A stretch of DNA of 64,000 nucleotides from positions 1,208,501 through 1,272,500 of the forward strand of contig JACYXH010000522.1 in assembly GCA_026745465.1 (NCBI GenBank), read 5' to 3'. Below the pieces are notes generated by a model. The model was given only the letters and a program-made list of their open reading frames with translations, was not told where the DNA came from and did not search any database. Position 1 is the first letter of the stretch. Each line of letters begins with the position of its first letter. Positions 25,892 to 38,640 of this stretch are shown here, in pieces. The DNA comes from Lota lota (lineage: Eukaryota; Chordata; Actinopteri; Gadiformes; Lotidae). Both the position numbers and the translations under genes were made by a program.

Positions 25892-25911
25892 GATATATAT
25901 ATATATATATA
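25892..25911. repeat. (TA)n short microsatellite
   Basis: This is an alternating AT run of about 19 bp at the edge of the preceding dispersed repeat. Confidence 0.9.
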
Positions 25912-26930
25912 GAGAGGATGGCTGGATAAGCTGGGTAAAAGTGTGAATAAAAGTGACTAGTACAGTGATCAATGGTGAGTGGTTGAGGCTTTTGTCAGCG
26001 AGCGAGCGTGTGTTCTAGGGCGGACGTTAAGAGTGTTGAGTGGCCATACTGTTCAGAAGAGAGCTTTCAATAAAAGGCAGTCAATTGAGTACCTTGTTAT
26101 GTCTGCTAAAAGAGTAGCCAACGTATAAAGAGAACTATGAAGGCAGTCTTTTTTTACTGATGGCATAGAATATGTTACATGACAACTGCTCTTAAAGGGC
26201 CTAGAGGGCCTTTAAGAGCAGAGATGTTTCTCAGGGAGGATTCAAAACTGAGGCAAATTACACTTCTGTGCCGAGTAACCACCATGCTGCTTGCACTCGT
26301 GGTTCTTAGTAGGTGGGCGCAGTCCAACCGTTGTTGTCAAATTCAGATGCAACCAAATGACTAGAACTTTCTTAGAAAAATAAAAGAACACATCCACTAT
26401 GCCCTGGAAACATTTATCTTGCTATGCTGCTGGCCATCAAAAGAAAAGTGGGATAATCCATCAACATTTCTATCAAGCCAATCTTTATGCTCTGCCATTT
26501 TGAGAAACACAAAGAAGGGTTTTGGTTCCAACTCTTCCTAAGCTGCCAAACACAATAACTTGGACGTGTCACTCTTCCTGTTTTACTGTAAACGTGTTGT
26601 GTTATTTGACAAGACAGGGCTAGTTGGCGGATTACATGTCAGTGTGATTCAACACAGCCAGCAGGCTTGATTTAGGAGAGCATAGCTAGCTAGCTGTAAT
26701 TAAAAGGCTTAGACTTGGAACCTCGTCTCTGGCCGTGGGCTATTATTGAGAGGGAAAAGTGGTGGGGTTTGTTTGGACGTGTTGCGCAAAATGTACAATG
26801 AAAGAGCCAACTGTTTAAGCGTCGACGAGCACGAATTCGCGTTGGCTGCCTCTCTTAGACGCACATTCATGAACATTCATTTGGCTTGCATGAGGTACAT
26901 ATGTATGTGTATGCGTGCGTGGGTGCACAC
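25912..26930. other. Unique non-coding DNA with one short hairpin
   Basis: This is unique sequence apart from the hairpin at 26186-26221. No gene is visible. Confidence 0.45.
26186..26221. repeat. 36-bp near-perfect hairpin
   Basis: ctgctcttaaagggcc, a short centre, and gggcctttaagagcag form a stem of about 16 bp with one mismatch. The core ttaaagggcc is shared with the ends of the fold-back element at 51918-52214, so it could be a collapsed remnant of such an element; the similarity is short. Confidence 0.8.
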
Positions 26931-26935
26931 GGTAT

Positions 26936-27068
<133 letters not shown>

Positions 27069-27149
27069 TCAATGTGTTAAAACCAATCGTATGGCGCTTT
27101 ATTGAACCATATAGGGGTGTATGTAAATGCCAAACCGACAGACAGAAGC

Positions 27150-27480
27150 GAAGGTAAACAATTTCACCGGAGGGAACTGAAAACTGCGCCCGCAAAAGGC
27201 AGACGTTGGGTGCCTTTGACAGACAGCTCTTTCGCCGGACAGAGCGCCGCTTCACAGCGAACGGACGCTCCTGCGTCACAAGGTTTATTCCGAACTCGTC
27301 GTCGGCGGATACGGCACAATGGGTGGCAGGGAGCTGGCTCCGGACGACCCCGTTATTAAACATCATTAGACGGGCAAAATGTGACAGCTGGAGGACGGCC
27401 CGGACGACTACGGCAGATTGAGACAGAAGCAGACGTTTAAAGTCCCATCGTAATTATAAGGACTTTTTTTTTGTTGCGCT
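27150..27480. other. CpG-rich unique stretch
   Basis: By eye this stretch is rich in CG dinucleotides (cgccggacagagcgccgctt, gtcgtcggcggatacggcac) compared with the AT-leaning surroundings. It lies between the two opposed CA/GT tracts. It could be a small CpG island or a conserved element. The frames over it (71-85 codons) have no recognisable domain. Confidence 0.4.
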
Positions 27481-27539
27481 CCTCAAAAGAACCAATCTCC
27501 GTGTCCGCATTAAGCCGTCAAATGTGGCGCCACAGATGG

Positions 27540-27732
<193 letters not shown>

Positions 27733-27789
27733 TTTTTACTTTGGGACTACTGTTGAGTGTGTGAATAAACAAGTAAACAAGTCTACAAA

Positions 27790-27909
27790 CCCCCCCCCCC
27801 CCCCCCCCAACATATAGGGAGTCGCTGGGAATGGAGACATGAATATTTCTAACAAGCCCCTCTCCTCATTTCCACAGTCATACCAACAGATAAGTAATCC
27901 CCCCCCCCC
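27790..27909. repeat. C19 and C11 homopolymers
   Basis: A run of 19 C (27790-27808) and a second of 11 C (27899-27909) are separated by 90 bp of unique sequence. Confidence 0.9.
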
Positions 27910-27954
27910 AATAACTCCTGTTATTGTTGTAGGACTCCTAGAGCTCCTCTGGGC

Positions 27955-28440
27955 TTCCTCACTTTCTAGGATTGCTGCTCCTTATCTCATCAGTTCCTCC
28001 TTCTCCTCTTCCCTGCTCACCCTCCATAAATAAACACCCTAATGAGAACATCACTTCATCACGTTCTCTCTCTCTCTCCTCCTTCACCTCCTCCTCCTCC
28101 TCTCCATCCCTCAACCTCTTACCCTCTTGTCCTCCACCTCTATATGACTCAGCCCCCTCTAACATCTCTCTATGGCTCACCTCCTCTTTTCTGTCCTCCT
28201 CCACCTCCACTCACCCTGTCTTTCCCCCCTCTCTTTTCCTCCTCTCACCTTCTATCCTGCCATCTTCTCCCCACTTCCTCTTATCTCTGACCCTCTCCTC
28301 CGTCGCTCTCCTCTTCATCTCCTCAGTTCCCCCTCTCCCCGTCTCCACTCCATCGCGCTGTTATTTTTTTCCATCCTCTCCTCCTCTCCGCCACCACCTC
28401 CTCTACCGCGCTCCCCCTCTCCTCTCCCAGTTCCTTATGT
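27955..28440. repeat. Long pyrimidine-rich tract
   Basis: Nearly 500 bp are strongly enriched in C and T (ctcctcctcc, ccacctctat, ctctcctcc words) without a fixed unit. It supports long Ser/Pro/Leu frames, including the first third of a 474-codon frame that then runs through the 35-bp minisatellite. It is not a gene. Confidence 0.9.
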
Positions 28441-28556
28441 CTGGGTGGGAATCGTGGGGACAGTCCACAGAGGTTCAGTCAGCCTGTCACCGAGGTGGCC
28501 AACATGTCTCGTGTGAAGAAGGACAGCAACCACACACGATATACACGTTTATCCCT

Positions 28557-29320
28557 TACAGAGACACGCCACGTACACATCTGTACCCATATATAGAGAC
28601 ACGCCATGCACACATCTGTACCCATATACAGAAACACGCCACGTACACATCTGTACCCATATATAGAGACACGCCATGCACATATCTGTACCCATATACA
28701 GAAACACGCCATGCACACATCTGTACCCATATACAGAGACACGCCATGCACACATCTGTACCCATATACAGAGACACGCCATGCACACATCTGAACCCAT
28801 ATACAGATGCACGCCATGTACACATCTGTACATGCCATGCACACATCTGTACCCATATACAGAGACACGCCATGCACACATCTGAACCCATTTACAGATG
28901 CACGCCATGTACACATCTGTACATGCCATGCACACATCTGTACCCATATACAGAGACACGCCACGCACACATCTGTACTCATATACAGATAAACGCTATG
29001 TACACATCTGTACTCATATACAGAGACACGCTATGTACACATCTGTACTCATACAGAGACACGCCATGTACACATCTGTACTCATATACAGAGACACGCC
29101 ATGTACACATCTGTACTCATATACAGATACACTCCATGCACACATCTGTACTCATATACAGAGACACGCCATGTACACATCTGTACTCATATACAGAGAC
29201 ATGCTATGTACACATCTGTACCCATATACAGAGACACGCCATGTACACATCTGTACTCAGACACCATGCACACATCTGTACTCATATACAGAGACACGCT
29301 ATGTACACACATGTAGTGCC
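28557..29320. repeat. 35-bp minisatellite, about 21 copies
   Basis: The unit gagacacgccatgtacacat then ctgtacccatataca has a 35-bp period. Variants include tacccat/tactcat, gcacacat/gtacacat and shortened 21-bp units (acatgccatgcacacatctg). The block with a short unit and a cagatgcacgcc variant occurs twice (about 28800-28865 and 28890-28955, period 90 bp), which is a higher-order duplication. The left half mostly has tacccat and the right half tactcat, so the two halves evolved separately. All three forward frames stay open; none is a gene. Confidence 0.97.
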
Positions 29321-30425
29321 ATCATATACACATACTAAATACACACTAGTACAAGGTGAGCATTTTTCTGAAATGAACATTTTGTTGTCCATATAATCAA
29401 CTAACTATCTGATAGTATTTCTGAAATAAATAAAAGGGGACGTATTTACATTTTGCCTATTTCTATCATGGTGAGCAGTACTGTAGTTAAATGTTGGGGA
29501 GTACATGCACAATGGTTTACTATGATGCGTTTTAGGCTTTGGCAAAACAGCAGAAAACAAGCCAAAGTGGGCTACTCGAATAGGGAATCATTCTACGTTG
29601 TATAGATAGCCTATTGTTTATGATCAGTCATGCCTGCTTATGGTAAAAAGTCCATAGATAGAGCCTGGCATGGCCAGTTCCCATGACAGCCTGTCAGACA
29701 CCAGACTAATTGCCAACTGTCTCAAAATGTATATTCATGAGCAAGCTAGAACCTTTTGCCATTTAAAAGTCTATTCATATATATTTTTTAAACGGGGACA
29801 TTTCCGCCGACGACAGGCCATCAGAAACGGGTACTGTTCCCGGAAAATGGGGCCATCGGGTCCCCCTACAGTAGTATCATATTGACGCATGCTATGCGAG
29901 TGTGTGTGTAATCTAATTTGCTGATTGTACAATTATTTATAAAGATTATTATGACATGTTTTTTATATTAACATCGTCAAGCTATGTGTTGACTGTTTTG
30001 CATCTAGGTCAGTGTCTTTTTTTTTTACTGTTTGAATATACCAAGTTGCAGTAAGCTTGCTGCATTTCTTAACAAAATAAATGAGCATATAAATAACTAT
30101 ATCAAGTACATTAGTATAGCCACACATTCAGTGTAACGAAGTACCTATGGGAGATTGTACACCTCTACAGATTTCTTTATTTATTTTGGTATGAAATATG
30201 CATGGTTTGTTGGGGACAGACAGTAGCACCTCAAAGCTACAAAGGATTTGCATTTCATTTTTTAGAATAATAAGATGCCCCAAAAATATGTAAATCACAT
30301 GAACTTGTTCTTGAAATGTATTTTGTATAGCGTGTGTTTATGTGGGTATTGTTGTTAATAAGTGTTTGTTACATGTGTGTGTGTGTCGTTGCATGAGTGT
30401 GTGTGTGCTTTGTTGCTTGTGCATG
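29321..30425. other. AT-rich unique DNA, nothing recognised
   Basis: This is unique sequence with no array and no convincing frame. Confidence 0.5.
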
Positions 30426-30429
30426 CGGG

Positions 30430-30549
<120 letters not shown>

Positions 30550-33115
30550 TCTCTGCTCTTGTGTGTCTCAGAGCTTGGCCAAATGGGGGTCTTTGAGATT
30601 TCACGCTTCTTCCTTCAAAGATTTTTTTTTCACTTAAAACGTCTCAATTTTCTAGCTGGGGATTTTCCTGACTTTACCGTTACTTTAATTTCACAGCAAT
30701 AAAGCGTAAAAGTAGGACTATAAATAAAACATGTTGGCTATAGATCCCTGTATCAGCCGATCTTATTCCTGATCTGCATTCTCAGCTGCTGCCTGCAAGC
30801 TTCAGAGTTTAACATTCTAACTGACTTTTAAATGTTTTATGTTTATATATATCAAATAAAAATACCGTGACACTGGAGGCTATATCCTTGTAAAAAATTT
30901 TTTTTTTAGCATCTTAAGAACATAGTTAACTTAAGTTACCTTTGGTTATTATTTCCATTCTGGAATATAAACAGCTGGCCTGTTCGGCCATGTTTGAACA
31001 GAAACCAGTACCATTGTAACATCACACTATTCTAATACTGTAACATGAGGAGAAAGCGGTAAATAGCCTGTGACATTCCCTCAAACTTTATGACCCTTTT
31101 TTCTCAAAATCCTGTGGGGTTTGATGACTCACATTTCCAGTTTGACGTGCCAATAATGGATGTTGTTAAAAATACCACATCAATCTCCACCAACCAATAT
31201 AATTCCCTGACTTTGGTTGGCTTTTGTTGTGGTTTTAATGAGTCAGGTAAAATTCTTTTGAAATAGACGATCACATGCCGTCAAAAACCAACAACCAACC
31301 CAATTGAAATTGTTAAAAAAAATGTTAACCAAATGTTAACCAAACACAGCAAGATTATAGTAAGAAACAAACAAATGTTTCTCACACAATCAGGACAATT
31401 CCATTCAACAGATAGGAGTCTAGTTTTGACACACACATCATTAGGGATATATATTCAATTCAGCTGAGGTTGTTTCAATGTTTCACACTCAGTAAATCCA
31501 TTCCTTACATTAAACATTTCCATCATGTATAATGAATCATGGATGTATCCTATACAGAGGTCATGCAGTTCATGCTAGCAGTCAAAAGTTGAACGTGTCA
31601 GCGTCACTGTATTAGAACCACCATCCAATATGCTGGCGAAGGCTGACACCCGGTGGCAATGTTATGTAACTGCATGGTAAATACAAGACTATAAGGTCGT
31701 CAATGTCACAAGTTTCAATAGGAAAAACTGAAATAAAGTAAAAAGTCGTTTCGAAAGAACAGAGCGCCATGTCATACGAATAAGAACCGAAAGTTGGCAG
31801 AAAATATCAATGTGTTCAGATTTGCCACATATAACGGCAATGTGGGAAATGGTGACGATAGCCTAATCTTGACCACAGAGTCTGACAGAAAAGCAATTAA
31901 ACAAATTAATCGGGCGATTTTTTTAATGCATATCTCCAATCACGACGTCTGAGTTACAGTGAACTGTTCTGTAGGCCTGTCTGGTTTATTATGTTTAAAT
32001 GAGAGTCTCGGCTCGGATGAATGAAATCCCTTAACCTTGGCGTAATGTAAGGTCCCGGGTATAATTAACCAGATTACTTTCAGCTCAAAAAACACGTCGC
32101 AATGGAAGCTCTGTATCAGAGCGATGTCATGAAAACAAAACGACGGATTAGTGCCTTTAGCTCTGGATCGAGGACAGATCACCACGGAACTTCAAGTGAG
32201 TCCATGGGTGATGACGCAACATGAACCACGCCTTTCAAATGGAGGGCATTGGATAGGATATACACGTGAAGTAACACTCATTGAAAACATTAGTAGGCTA
32301 TTTGGAATTGGCCTATGATCACCATTTAATGATTAATTGCTTTTGATTCCCGTGGTATCGCGTGAATGCTATTGGTTTTACATTGGAATCCTCCGATGTA
32401 TAAATATTGTAGGCAACCCTGTATCATAACGCAATTATTGATCAAAGAGATTTGCATGAGGCATGCAGCAGACAGTTTAGAGACTAGAACTCCAACTATC
32501 ATATTTTAGTTTATAATGGAGAGGTAGCTCCTCCATGTGGACAATCTGTGTAAATGCATCATATGACAGGTAATATGACTGTTTCTCCCATTTCTGTTAG
32601 GGCCATAAACACGTCACGAAAAACCAATAATGTACCTACAAACTAAAACCAAATGATTATTTAACACAAATTCCTTTATCGTTATGGATTCTTGACTCGA
32701 TTGGGGATGTACTTTTAGTGGTAGTCTACTGTGGTATAATGTTTTAAATAATTAAAGTGTATTTTATTGTGTTCCTCATGCTGGTTTGTTGTGGTATAGG
32801 CTATGCTCTGTGATAGTAAGGTGCGCAGGTTCAGCTGCACAACTCCTACTATCTATCACTTATTTGTATTTTTAATATTATTATTCCAAAACGGACCTAC
32901 TCAACCTTCATACTCTCTGTTAGAACAAAATTTCAAAGGTTTTATACACTACTATCCTATGCTAATGTACAAAATATAAACTATGAAAAGCTATAAACTG
33001 TCACTACTCCCACAATATTTACAATATTCATGTTTTGTTCCTCACAGCGATTGCTCATCTTAATGTTCTAAGCGATGGTGTTTACACTTTCTTACGATAG
33101 ATCACTTCAAAATTT
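30550..33115. other. Unique AT-leaning DNA, possible regulatory content
   Basis: These 2.5 kb contain no tandem array and no gene. Segments such as 31080-31280 and 31880-32230 have balanced, non-repetitive composition that could represent conserved non-coding elements, but nothing in the sequence alone proves it. Confidence 0.4.
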
Positions 33116-33124
33116 CCCCACAAA

Positions 33125-33260
33125 CACACACATTGAACAACCCAGAACATCCTAGCAACCACCCAGAAGACCATAGCAACCACCTACAACCCCCTAGCAA
33201 CCGTCCAAAACACCCAAGAAGCAACACATAACACCCTCGTAGCAACCATAGAACTACAGC
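33125..33260. repeat. Degenerate cctagcaacc-type tandem repeat
   Basis: The words cctagcaaccacccagaa, catagcaaccaccta, cctagcaaccgtcca and gtagcaaccatag recur about every 20-25 bp. This is a type of short worn tandem repeat I recall from other fish genomes. The tagcaac core also resembles an RFX X-box half-site. Confidence 0.75.
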
Positions 33261-34090
33261 ACTACTCCACACCACTCTACTGTACATTTCCAACATACCA
33301 GGTACTAAAATCTTTATTTTCAGCAAGCTGCACACCACCATTTCTTCTGTATAATACTCTTTGTAGTTTGGTATGCAACTCTGAGGAAGACAATGTCACG
33401 GGTAACTACTTCAATAGGCCTACCTATTAATACATTCACGGTAATGTAAAGTATAAGTACCTACCGCTTCCAACTTCGAGGACCTTGACGTTAATTGTTG
33501 GTGTAGATCGTTCCGGTTTCATGTGTTCATCTTTACAAGACTCTTCCAAAACGTGTCCACTGAACCTGCAAGTGATGGGATGGTTAAAACGGAGCGAGGA
33601 CGAACATATTTTATAGCCTACATCAAATTAAAAAAGACCATCCAAGCTTAGAATCATATATTTTACAGGAACCGTATCTCTGTACAACAGATACTAGTTG
33701 AGTTGACATTTTTGTGGGAATAAACTGTTACGCGCTCACATAACCTCTCTTCCTCTTGTGTGGGAGAGAGGGCGGAGGTGTAGGGTGGAGGTGTAGGGAG
33801 TGCAAAGCCGAGACCATAATGATCAATGACAAACAAGTGAAAAACTTTACTGCGGTACAATAATAAATACGCTCACTCACACACACACACACACACACAC
33901 ATATATAGGGCCCAGAGTCACCTTTTCAAAATGATTTTTGTAGCTTTTACTGTTCAAGCTTTGTTATTTCCATGGACTGCCGAGTCAGCCATAGCGAACC
34001 CTGTACTGACGGACTACAGTTCAGCCTATCACCGCACTACTGCAGGACATGGACAGAAAGTATAGCGAGCACTTGCTTACTATTCACCAT
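33261..34090. other. Unique DNA with a short (CA)n
   Basis: A short CA tract followed by tata is at 33876-33906. The rest is unique with no gene visible. Confidence 0.5.
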
Positions 34091-34280
34091 TAGGAAGTCA
34101 GCAGACGCCATCATCCGAAGTCATTTACAGTGAATACAGATACATTTAATTAAGGAGCAGATAGGGGTTGGCGGCGTCTTGCTTCCATGATGCCTACAGG
34201 CAAGGCTGTTTTCATTGAAGTTTGAATCCACCTCTCGCCTGGGAGGCAAACACCCTAGCCACTACTAGACTATCCTTGCT
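34091..34280 (-). mobile_element. tRNA-derived SINE, full length, minus strand
   Basis: Read on the minus strand it begins agcaaggatagtctagtagt, with a box A-like ctagtagtggctagggtg, and a box B-like ggattcaaactt follows. Then come gcctgtaggcatcatg, gcaagacgccgccaacccct, ctgctcc and atgtatctgtattcactgta. It ends with the tail motif ggcgtctgctgac. The same body words occur at 41490-41650, 43806-43915 and 47625-47870, which defines one family in this window. Confidence 0.78.
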
Positions 34281-35575
34281 TCAAACATACAAATGTTTTC
34301 TAATTATGATTCCCCAATTAGCATTATTTATAATCCACACAATGATTTCTTACTAAATACTTAATGAAATAAAGCATTGTTGATGAAATCAAGAGAAAAA
34401 ATGTCTGCAAACGTATGAGGGCACCATATGTATTATGCACCACGGGCTGCAGGGGGCAGTAGAATCAAGACAGAGACAGACGATGTCAGAGTGAGGAGGG
34501 GAAACCAAAAGGTCAACATAATCCCTTGCATGGCTGGCGTAAAGACATTCCCGTCGCCAGCAGGTGTCTACTGGATCTACCAGAAGACATTCACACCAGC
34601 TGGACAGAAGCCAAGGGAGGGGGAGAAGAAGGAGGTGGGAGGAGAGCCATCTGGGCAGAGAGATGTCAAGGCGTTGCTGGCCTGGGCGCTGTGGAGACTT
34701 CACATGTTGGTACAGAGTGTTATCCAAGTGTTACATCCACTGGTGCTCAGCAGGCTTGAATAAAGACTGCCTGTGGTTGTTGGTCACCAGCCAACACTAA
34801 TATATGTTCTGTCGGGGTGGGTTCTTATTTTCAGCATTCGTGATTGGACTTGGGGTTTGACCTAGTGAGGACATCCTGTACACCCGGCAGTTGGAATGGC
34901 GCCTTCTAAACAAACAGCTTCAGCGTGTGGGAAAACAGACATTGACGCACCTTGAGAATGTGTTGACTTTGTCAGGACGGTCCAACTCTTGGAAAGACTT
35001 CTAGACAAAAACAAACAAAAAAAAATCTAAAGGGAGAGCATAAAACCAAACTGAGATGAAATTAGGGATTTATGATATTAACATTGACAAAGTCTTGGGG
35101 AGAAAAAAAAAGGCATTGTATAAGCTCTGTCTTTAAGCACCATTGCACTGGAAAATCATCAGCTAAAGACTTGTTTACATAGAGGAAATAATATCTGTAG
35201 CTTTCTGGCTTCTAAAGTGCTGGTCCACTAATTGCTAATGAGCCACAGGCTCTCTCCACTACTCTACAAACTCACATGTACTATTGTGCTCACTAAAGCA
35301 CCAACCAATCAGATGTCTAGAACAGAATCAGGCGTATGGAACACTCAAGGACCAATCAGCACTTTTGAGGCTTCTAAAATGTTAACGTGTGTGTTGATTG
35401 TGCTCAGCCACACTTTTAAGTCACCTTGGATTAAAGTTTTCTTAATGTGATTTTGATGCGATGGGAATCAGTAGGCAGTTAGAGGTTCTCAGTCCACCAA
35501 TTCAATCTTAAACGATTGAATCAATCGTATACATTTTCTCTTACTTTATATCCTGTTGTAGTTCGAATACATTGC
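34281..35575. other. Unique non-coding DNA, nothing recognised
   Basis: This is unique sequence. Overlapping frames at 34389-34800 on both strands (78-112 codons) share the same bases and show no domain. Confidence 0.5.
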
Positions 35576-35577
35576 AT

Positions 35578-35850
35578 CATGCATTTAGGGTATTTAGCAG
35601 ACGCAAGTACATTTGTCAGAAGAAAGAGAAACAACAATGTATCGCTGTCAGTACAGTAAGGATGTTCGTAGAACCAGTGCAAAGCACTTACAATTGCTAG
35701 TTTAACCCATTCCCCGTATACAACAAAGATAGCTAGGATAAGATGCTACACGATGCTAAGCACTATTTTTAAGTGCCAGGGCGTGAGGAAGGGCCAGATC
35801 CTGCGGATGTTGTGGAGAGCAAATGTGGGTGCAAAGCTGTGTTTAAACTC
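35578..35850 (-). mobile_element. Dispersed fish repeat with SINE-type tail
   Basis: gcatttagggtatttagcag then acgcaagtacattt is the reversed retroposon tail. The sequence beyond it (agaagaaagagaaacaacaa, agtacagtaaggatgttcgt, gggccagatcctgcggatgt) is text I recall as repeated in other teleost genomes. The right boundary is uncertain. Confidence 0.5.
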
Positions 35851-36600
35851 TTTCACTGCAAGATACATTTTATGATAAACTACAGAGGAACAAGTGTGAA
35901 TAGAGAGTGTTCAAGACTCTATGGACCGACATAAAAAATAGCTATAATGTCAGAAACAATTCAGGATGTGAAAATACTTGCAGCAGAAATCAACGTATGG
36001 GTCATGAATCCAACAATCAGTTGTAATTCTCCATTTCACCCTGTGCACACACACACACACACACACACCAGTTTGTTGGGCTTCTTGACTTACCCGGGAA
36101 TAGTCTTCAATATAACAAATCTGTCTTCACATTTGAACCCCTTCGCTTGTTTCTATGTCAGTATCACATATGAGAATGTGGGAGATTTTGACTCAATGCA
36201 AATCCAACAGCAACTATTAAACTGTGCATGACATTGACAGTGCTTTCTAGTCTTTGTACTTCCAGAGTTTGTCACTGAAAACCTCAATTTGTTTAAGGTT
36301 TTAATACAATATGTTACATGCAATTTCAATGTGGTTTGGTTTCCTGGTATTACACAGTGCAACTGTCAAGGGTTTCATCTGTCATATTTATTCCATTGTG
36401 TTGAATTGTGTTCCTTTTTTTCTGTTGTGTGACCTGTTTTCTGTGGATTTCAATTATCCAAGGCTGAGTCTATTCTCAACCTTGTTTCTTCAGCTCTGAT
36501 TGCATGCCTCATCTTGTGAAGGTTCCTGAACCAGTTTAATATTTCATTTCTTTAAAGGCTCCCTATATTTACCACCAGATGGGTTGGTCATTGGCCATTA
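35851..36600. other. Unique DNA with a short (CA)n
   Basis: A CA run of about 22 bp is at 36046-36068. The remainder is unique and AT-leaning with no gene visible. Confidence 0.5.
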
Positions 36601-36604
36601 CTAT

Positions 36605-36655
36605 ACATATCTATCTATCTATTTATCTATCTATCTATCATACATACAGACATAC
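36605..36655. repeat. (TATC)n microsatellite
   Basis: A tatctatctatttatctatc run is followed by catacatacaga-type sequence. Confidence 0.92.
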
Positions 36656-36659
36656 ATAA

Positions 36660-37015
36660 AGTGTATGCTCCCACTTGTGATGTCACAAATGGATTCATTT
36701 TTGAATGGCTTTTAATAATGACTAATCAACATCACACCTGGTTGTACAACCCTTTTAAGGTACAGCACCCTGTGTTTGTTTGCTATCCAACATCTGGTGT
36801 TCCCTCTGTACCCGGGAGATCCACCTCTTGCCCTGTACACGACATCAACACCGCAAGTTCCCTTGGCTACATGCTGGCTTCATGAGATTGCTTCTCACAA
36901 CCGGAAACACACAGTCACCTCTAACCTTTACCAAGCGGATTATTCTACAAAGGAGAGGGAGGGTTGTGTTTAGAAGGCCAGGGGTAGATTAGTTTTGATA
37001 TGAGAACCTAACCTT
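36660..37015. other. Unique non-coding DNA, nothing recognised
   Basis: This is ordinary unique sequence between two microsatellites. Confidence 0.5.
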
Positions 37016-37019
37016 CTAA

Positions 37020-37032
37020 CCCCCCCCCCCCC

Positions 37033-37062
<30 letters not shown>
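37020..37062. repeat. C14 homopolymer and (CA)n
   Basis: A run of 14 C passes directly into a CA tract of about 26 bp. Confidence 0.95.
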
Positions 37063-37065
<3 letters not shown>

Positions 37066-37189
37066 ATCCCCTTCTTCTTGGTTCTCACTCGCCCAGCACG
37101 AAGCCTTCCGATTGGATAGAGGTCACCGAAACACGACTCGTTCTGCCAATCGATAATCCTCTTGGTTCCCGCCCACTGAACTCTATACC

Positions 37190-37296
37190 ATGTAGTCTTT
37201 TAGCAGACACTTTTATCAAGAGTGACGTCCAGTGAATGCAGAGGCAGGTTGTGGAGGCGTAGCTAGAGGTTAGGGCAACTTGCAGGTTAGGCTGTG
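37190..37296 (-). mobile_element. SINE tail and body fragment
   Basis: cttttagcagacacttttat then caagagtgac is the reversed tail, and gtgaatgcagaggcaggttg plus ggttagggcaacttgcaggt look like body sequence. The head is lost where the element meets the CA tract. Confidence 0.6.
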
Positions 37297-37302
37297 AACA
37301 AT

Positions 37303-37303
<1 letters not shown>

Positions 37304-37396
<93 letters not shown>
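37304..37396. repeat. (CA)n microsatellite, 93 bp
   Basis: This pure CA tract adjoins the SINE fragment. Microsatellites often grow at SINE junctions, which may be its origin. Confidence 0.99.
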
Positions 37397-37400
<4 letters not shown>

Positions 37401-38570
37401 TTCTGTCACTACTAAAATACCCCATCACTGTTGATTTTCACCTTTGTTTTTTCACCACAAAATAATTTAATAAATTAACTTTTAACTCATATTTTATTGT
37501 GATTTAATAAAAACTATTCTGATATCCGTTCTGGTGGAAACCTTTTAGTTATACACGAAGACCAAAACATTTAGGACCAAACTTTATGTAACTTATACAA
37601 ATGTATGTATCTTCCTTATTTTGATTAGCTGAAAAATGTTGGGTCCCATTTTCATTGAAAGCCAAGTCTCCACAGCACTACTGTTCAGTGCTAGTGCTTC
37701 TCTTACCCCCTGCTATTATCATTCTGATTATTGTTATTACCTCAAGACTCCAACAAGATGGAAAGTCAGCTTTTAGCCAATTTCGTTTTTGGTCCTTTTC
37801 CTCTTCAAGCCGTTGATAAACTGCCCCTTTACGAACCTCTTGTGCTGCTTAACATATTTTTCTGAACCTCGACTCTTTCACACTTGGCTCTAAATTATAG
37901 ACGGGTATAAAATGATTTGAGGGTACATAACATTTCAGCACTGTTCTTGCCTTAACTTTTTATGAGCGCTTGAGAATGATGTCACAGATTATATCGTTCT
38001 TAGTCATAGATGATATAATGATAAGTTTAAGGACATTTTACAAGAAGAAAGGAAGCATTTCCACAAATTCACCCACGTTTGATACTTTCTTTGTTTTCAT
38101 TTCTGAAAAGAATAATCACATACTCACATTTAATCTTCACAGTTAAGATAAATATTTTTTCATGTAAAATAACTTAACAATTTGTGTGCCAGGCAGAAGG
38201 AAGAGACAGAAAAATAGACAAAATAAGGTTTAAATTCTCCAAACTAAGAGTCCCCTTGATCTTTTTCAAGTTTGTTTGTTGCTCTTAAGGATAACTTGGA
38301 CCTTCTGGTGGTTGGCTGCGCTTTTGTTTTGAAGGCAGAAGTTAGGGCATAAGCCATTGTTTGAAATAACAGCTGGTTGAGCGGCACAAACAAGGTTTTA
38401 TCATAACAACCATATAAATCAATAAATCCACCAATGTGTATTTGTTCAATGATTCACAAAATGGATCAAACATGGCCACAGAACAGAGAGAACATACAAA
38501 TATCCACCTTCACATGGCAAGATGTGTTATGCGTTTTCTTCACACAATTGGCTTCACTGCTATTCATATT
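37397..38570. other. AT-rich unique DNA, nothing recognised
   Basis: This is unique and AT-rich with no tandem array and no credible frame. Confidence 0.5.
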
Positions 38571-38573
38571 TAT

Positions 38574-38640
38574 ATCATTCGGCATATGCTTCCATCCAAA
38601 TTGACTTACAGTGAATTCAGATGCATGATTTACGGGACCT
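38574..38640 (-). mobile_element. SINE/LINE tail fragment
   Basis: cattcggcatatgcttccat, then ccaaattgacttacagtgaattcagatgcat, matches the reversed tail and adjoining body of the SINE family (compare gtgaatacagatacattta at 34131). Confidence 0.6.

Noticed and set aside
27972-29396. 474-codon plus-strand open frame
   Set aside because: The first third is a pyrimidine-rich tract and the rest is the 35-bp minisatellite, which is open in all forward frames. No domain and no exon structure.
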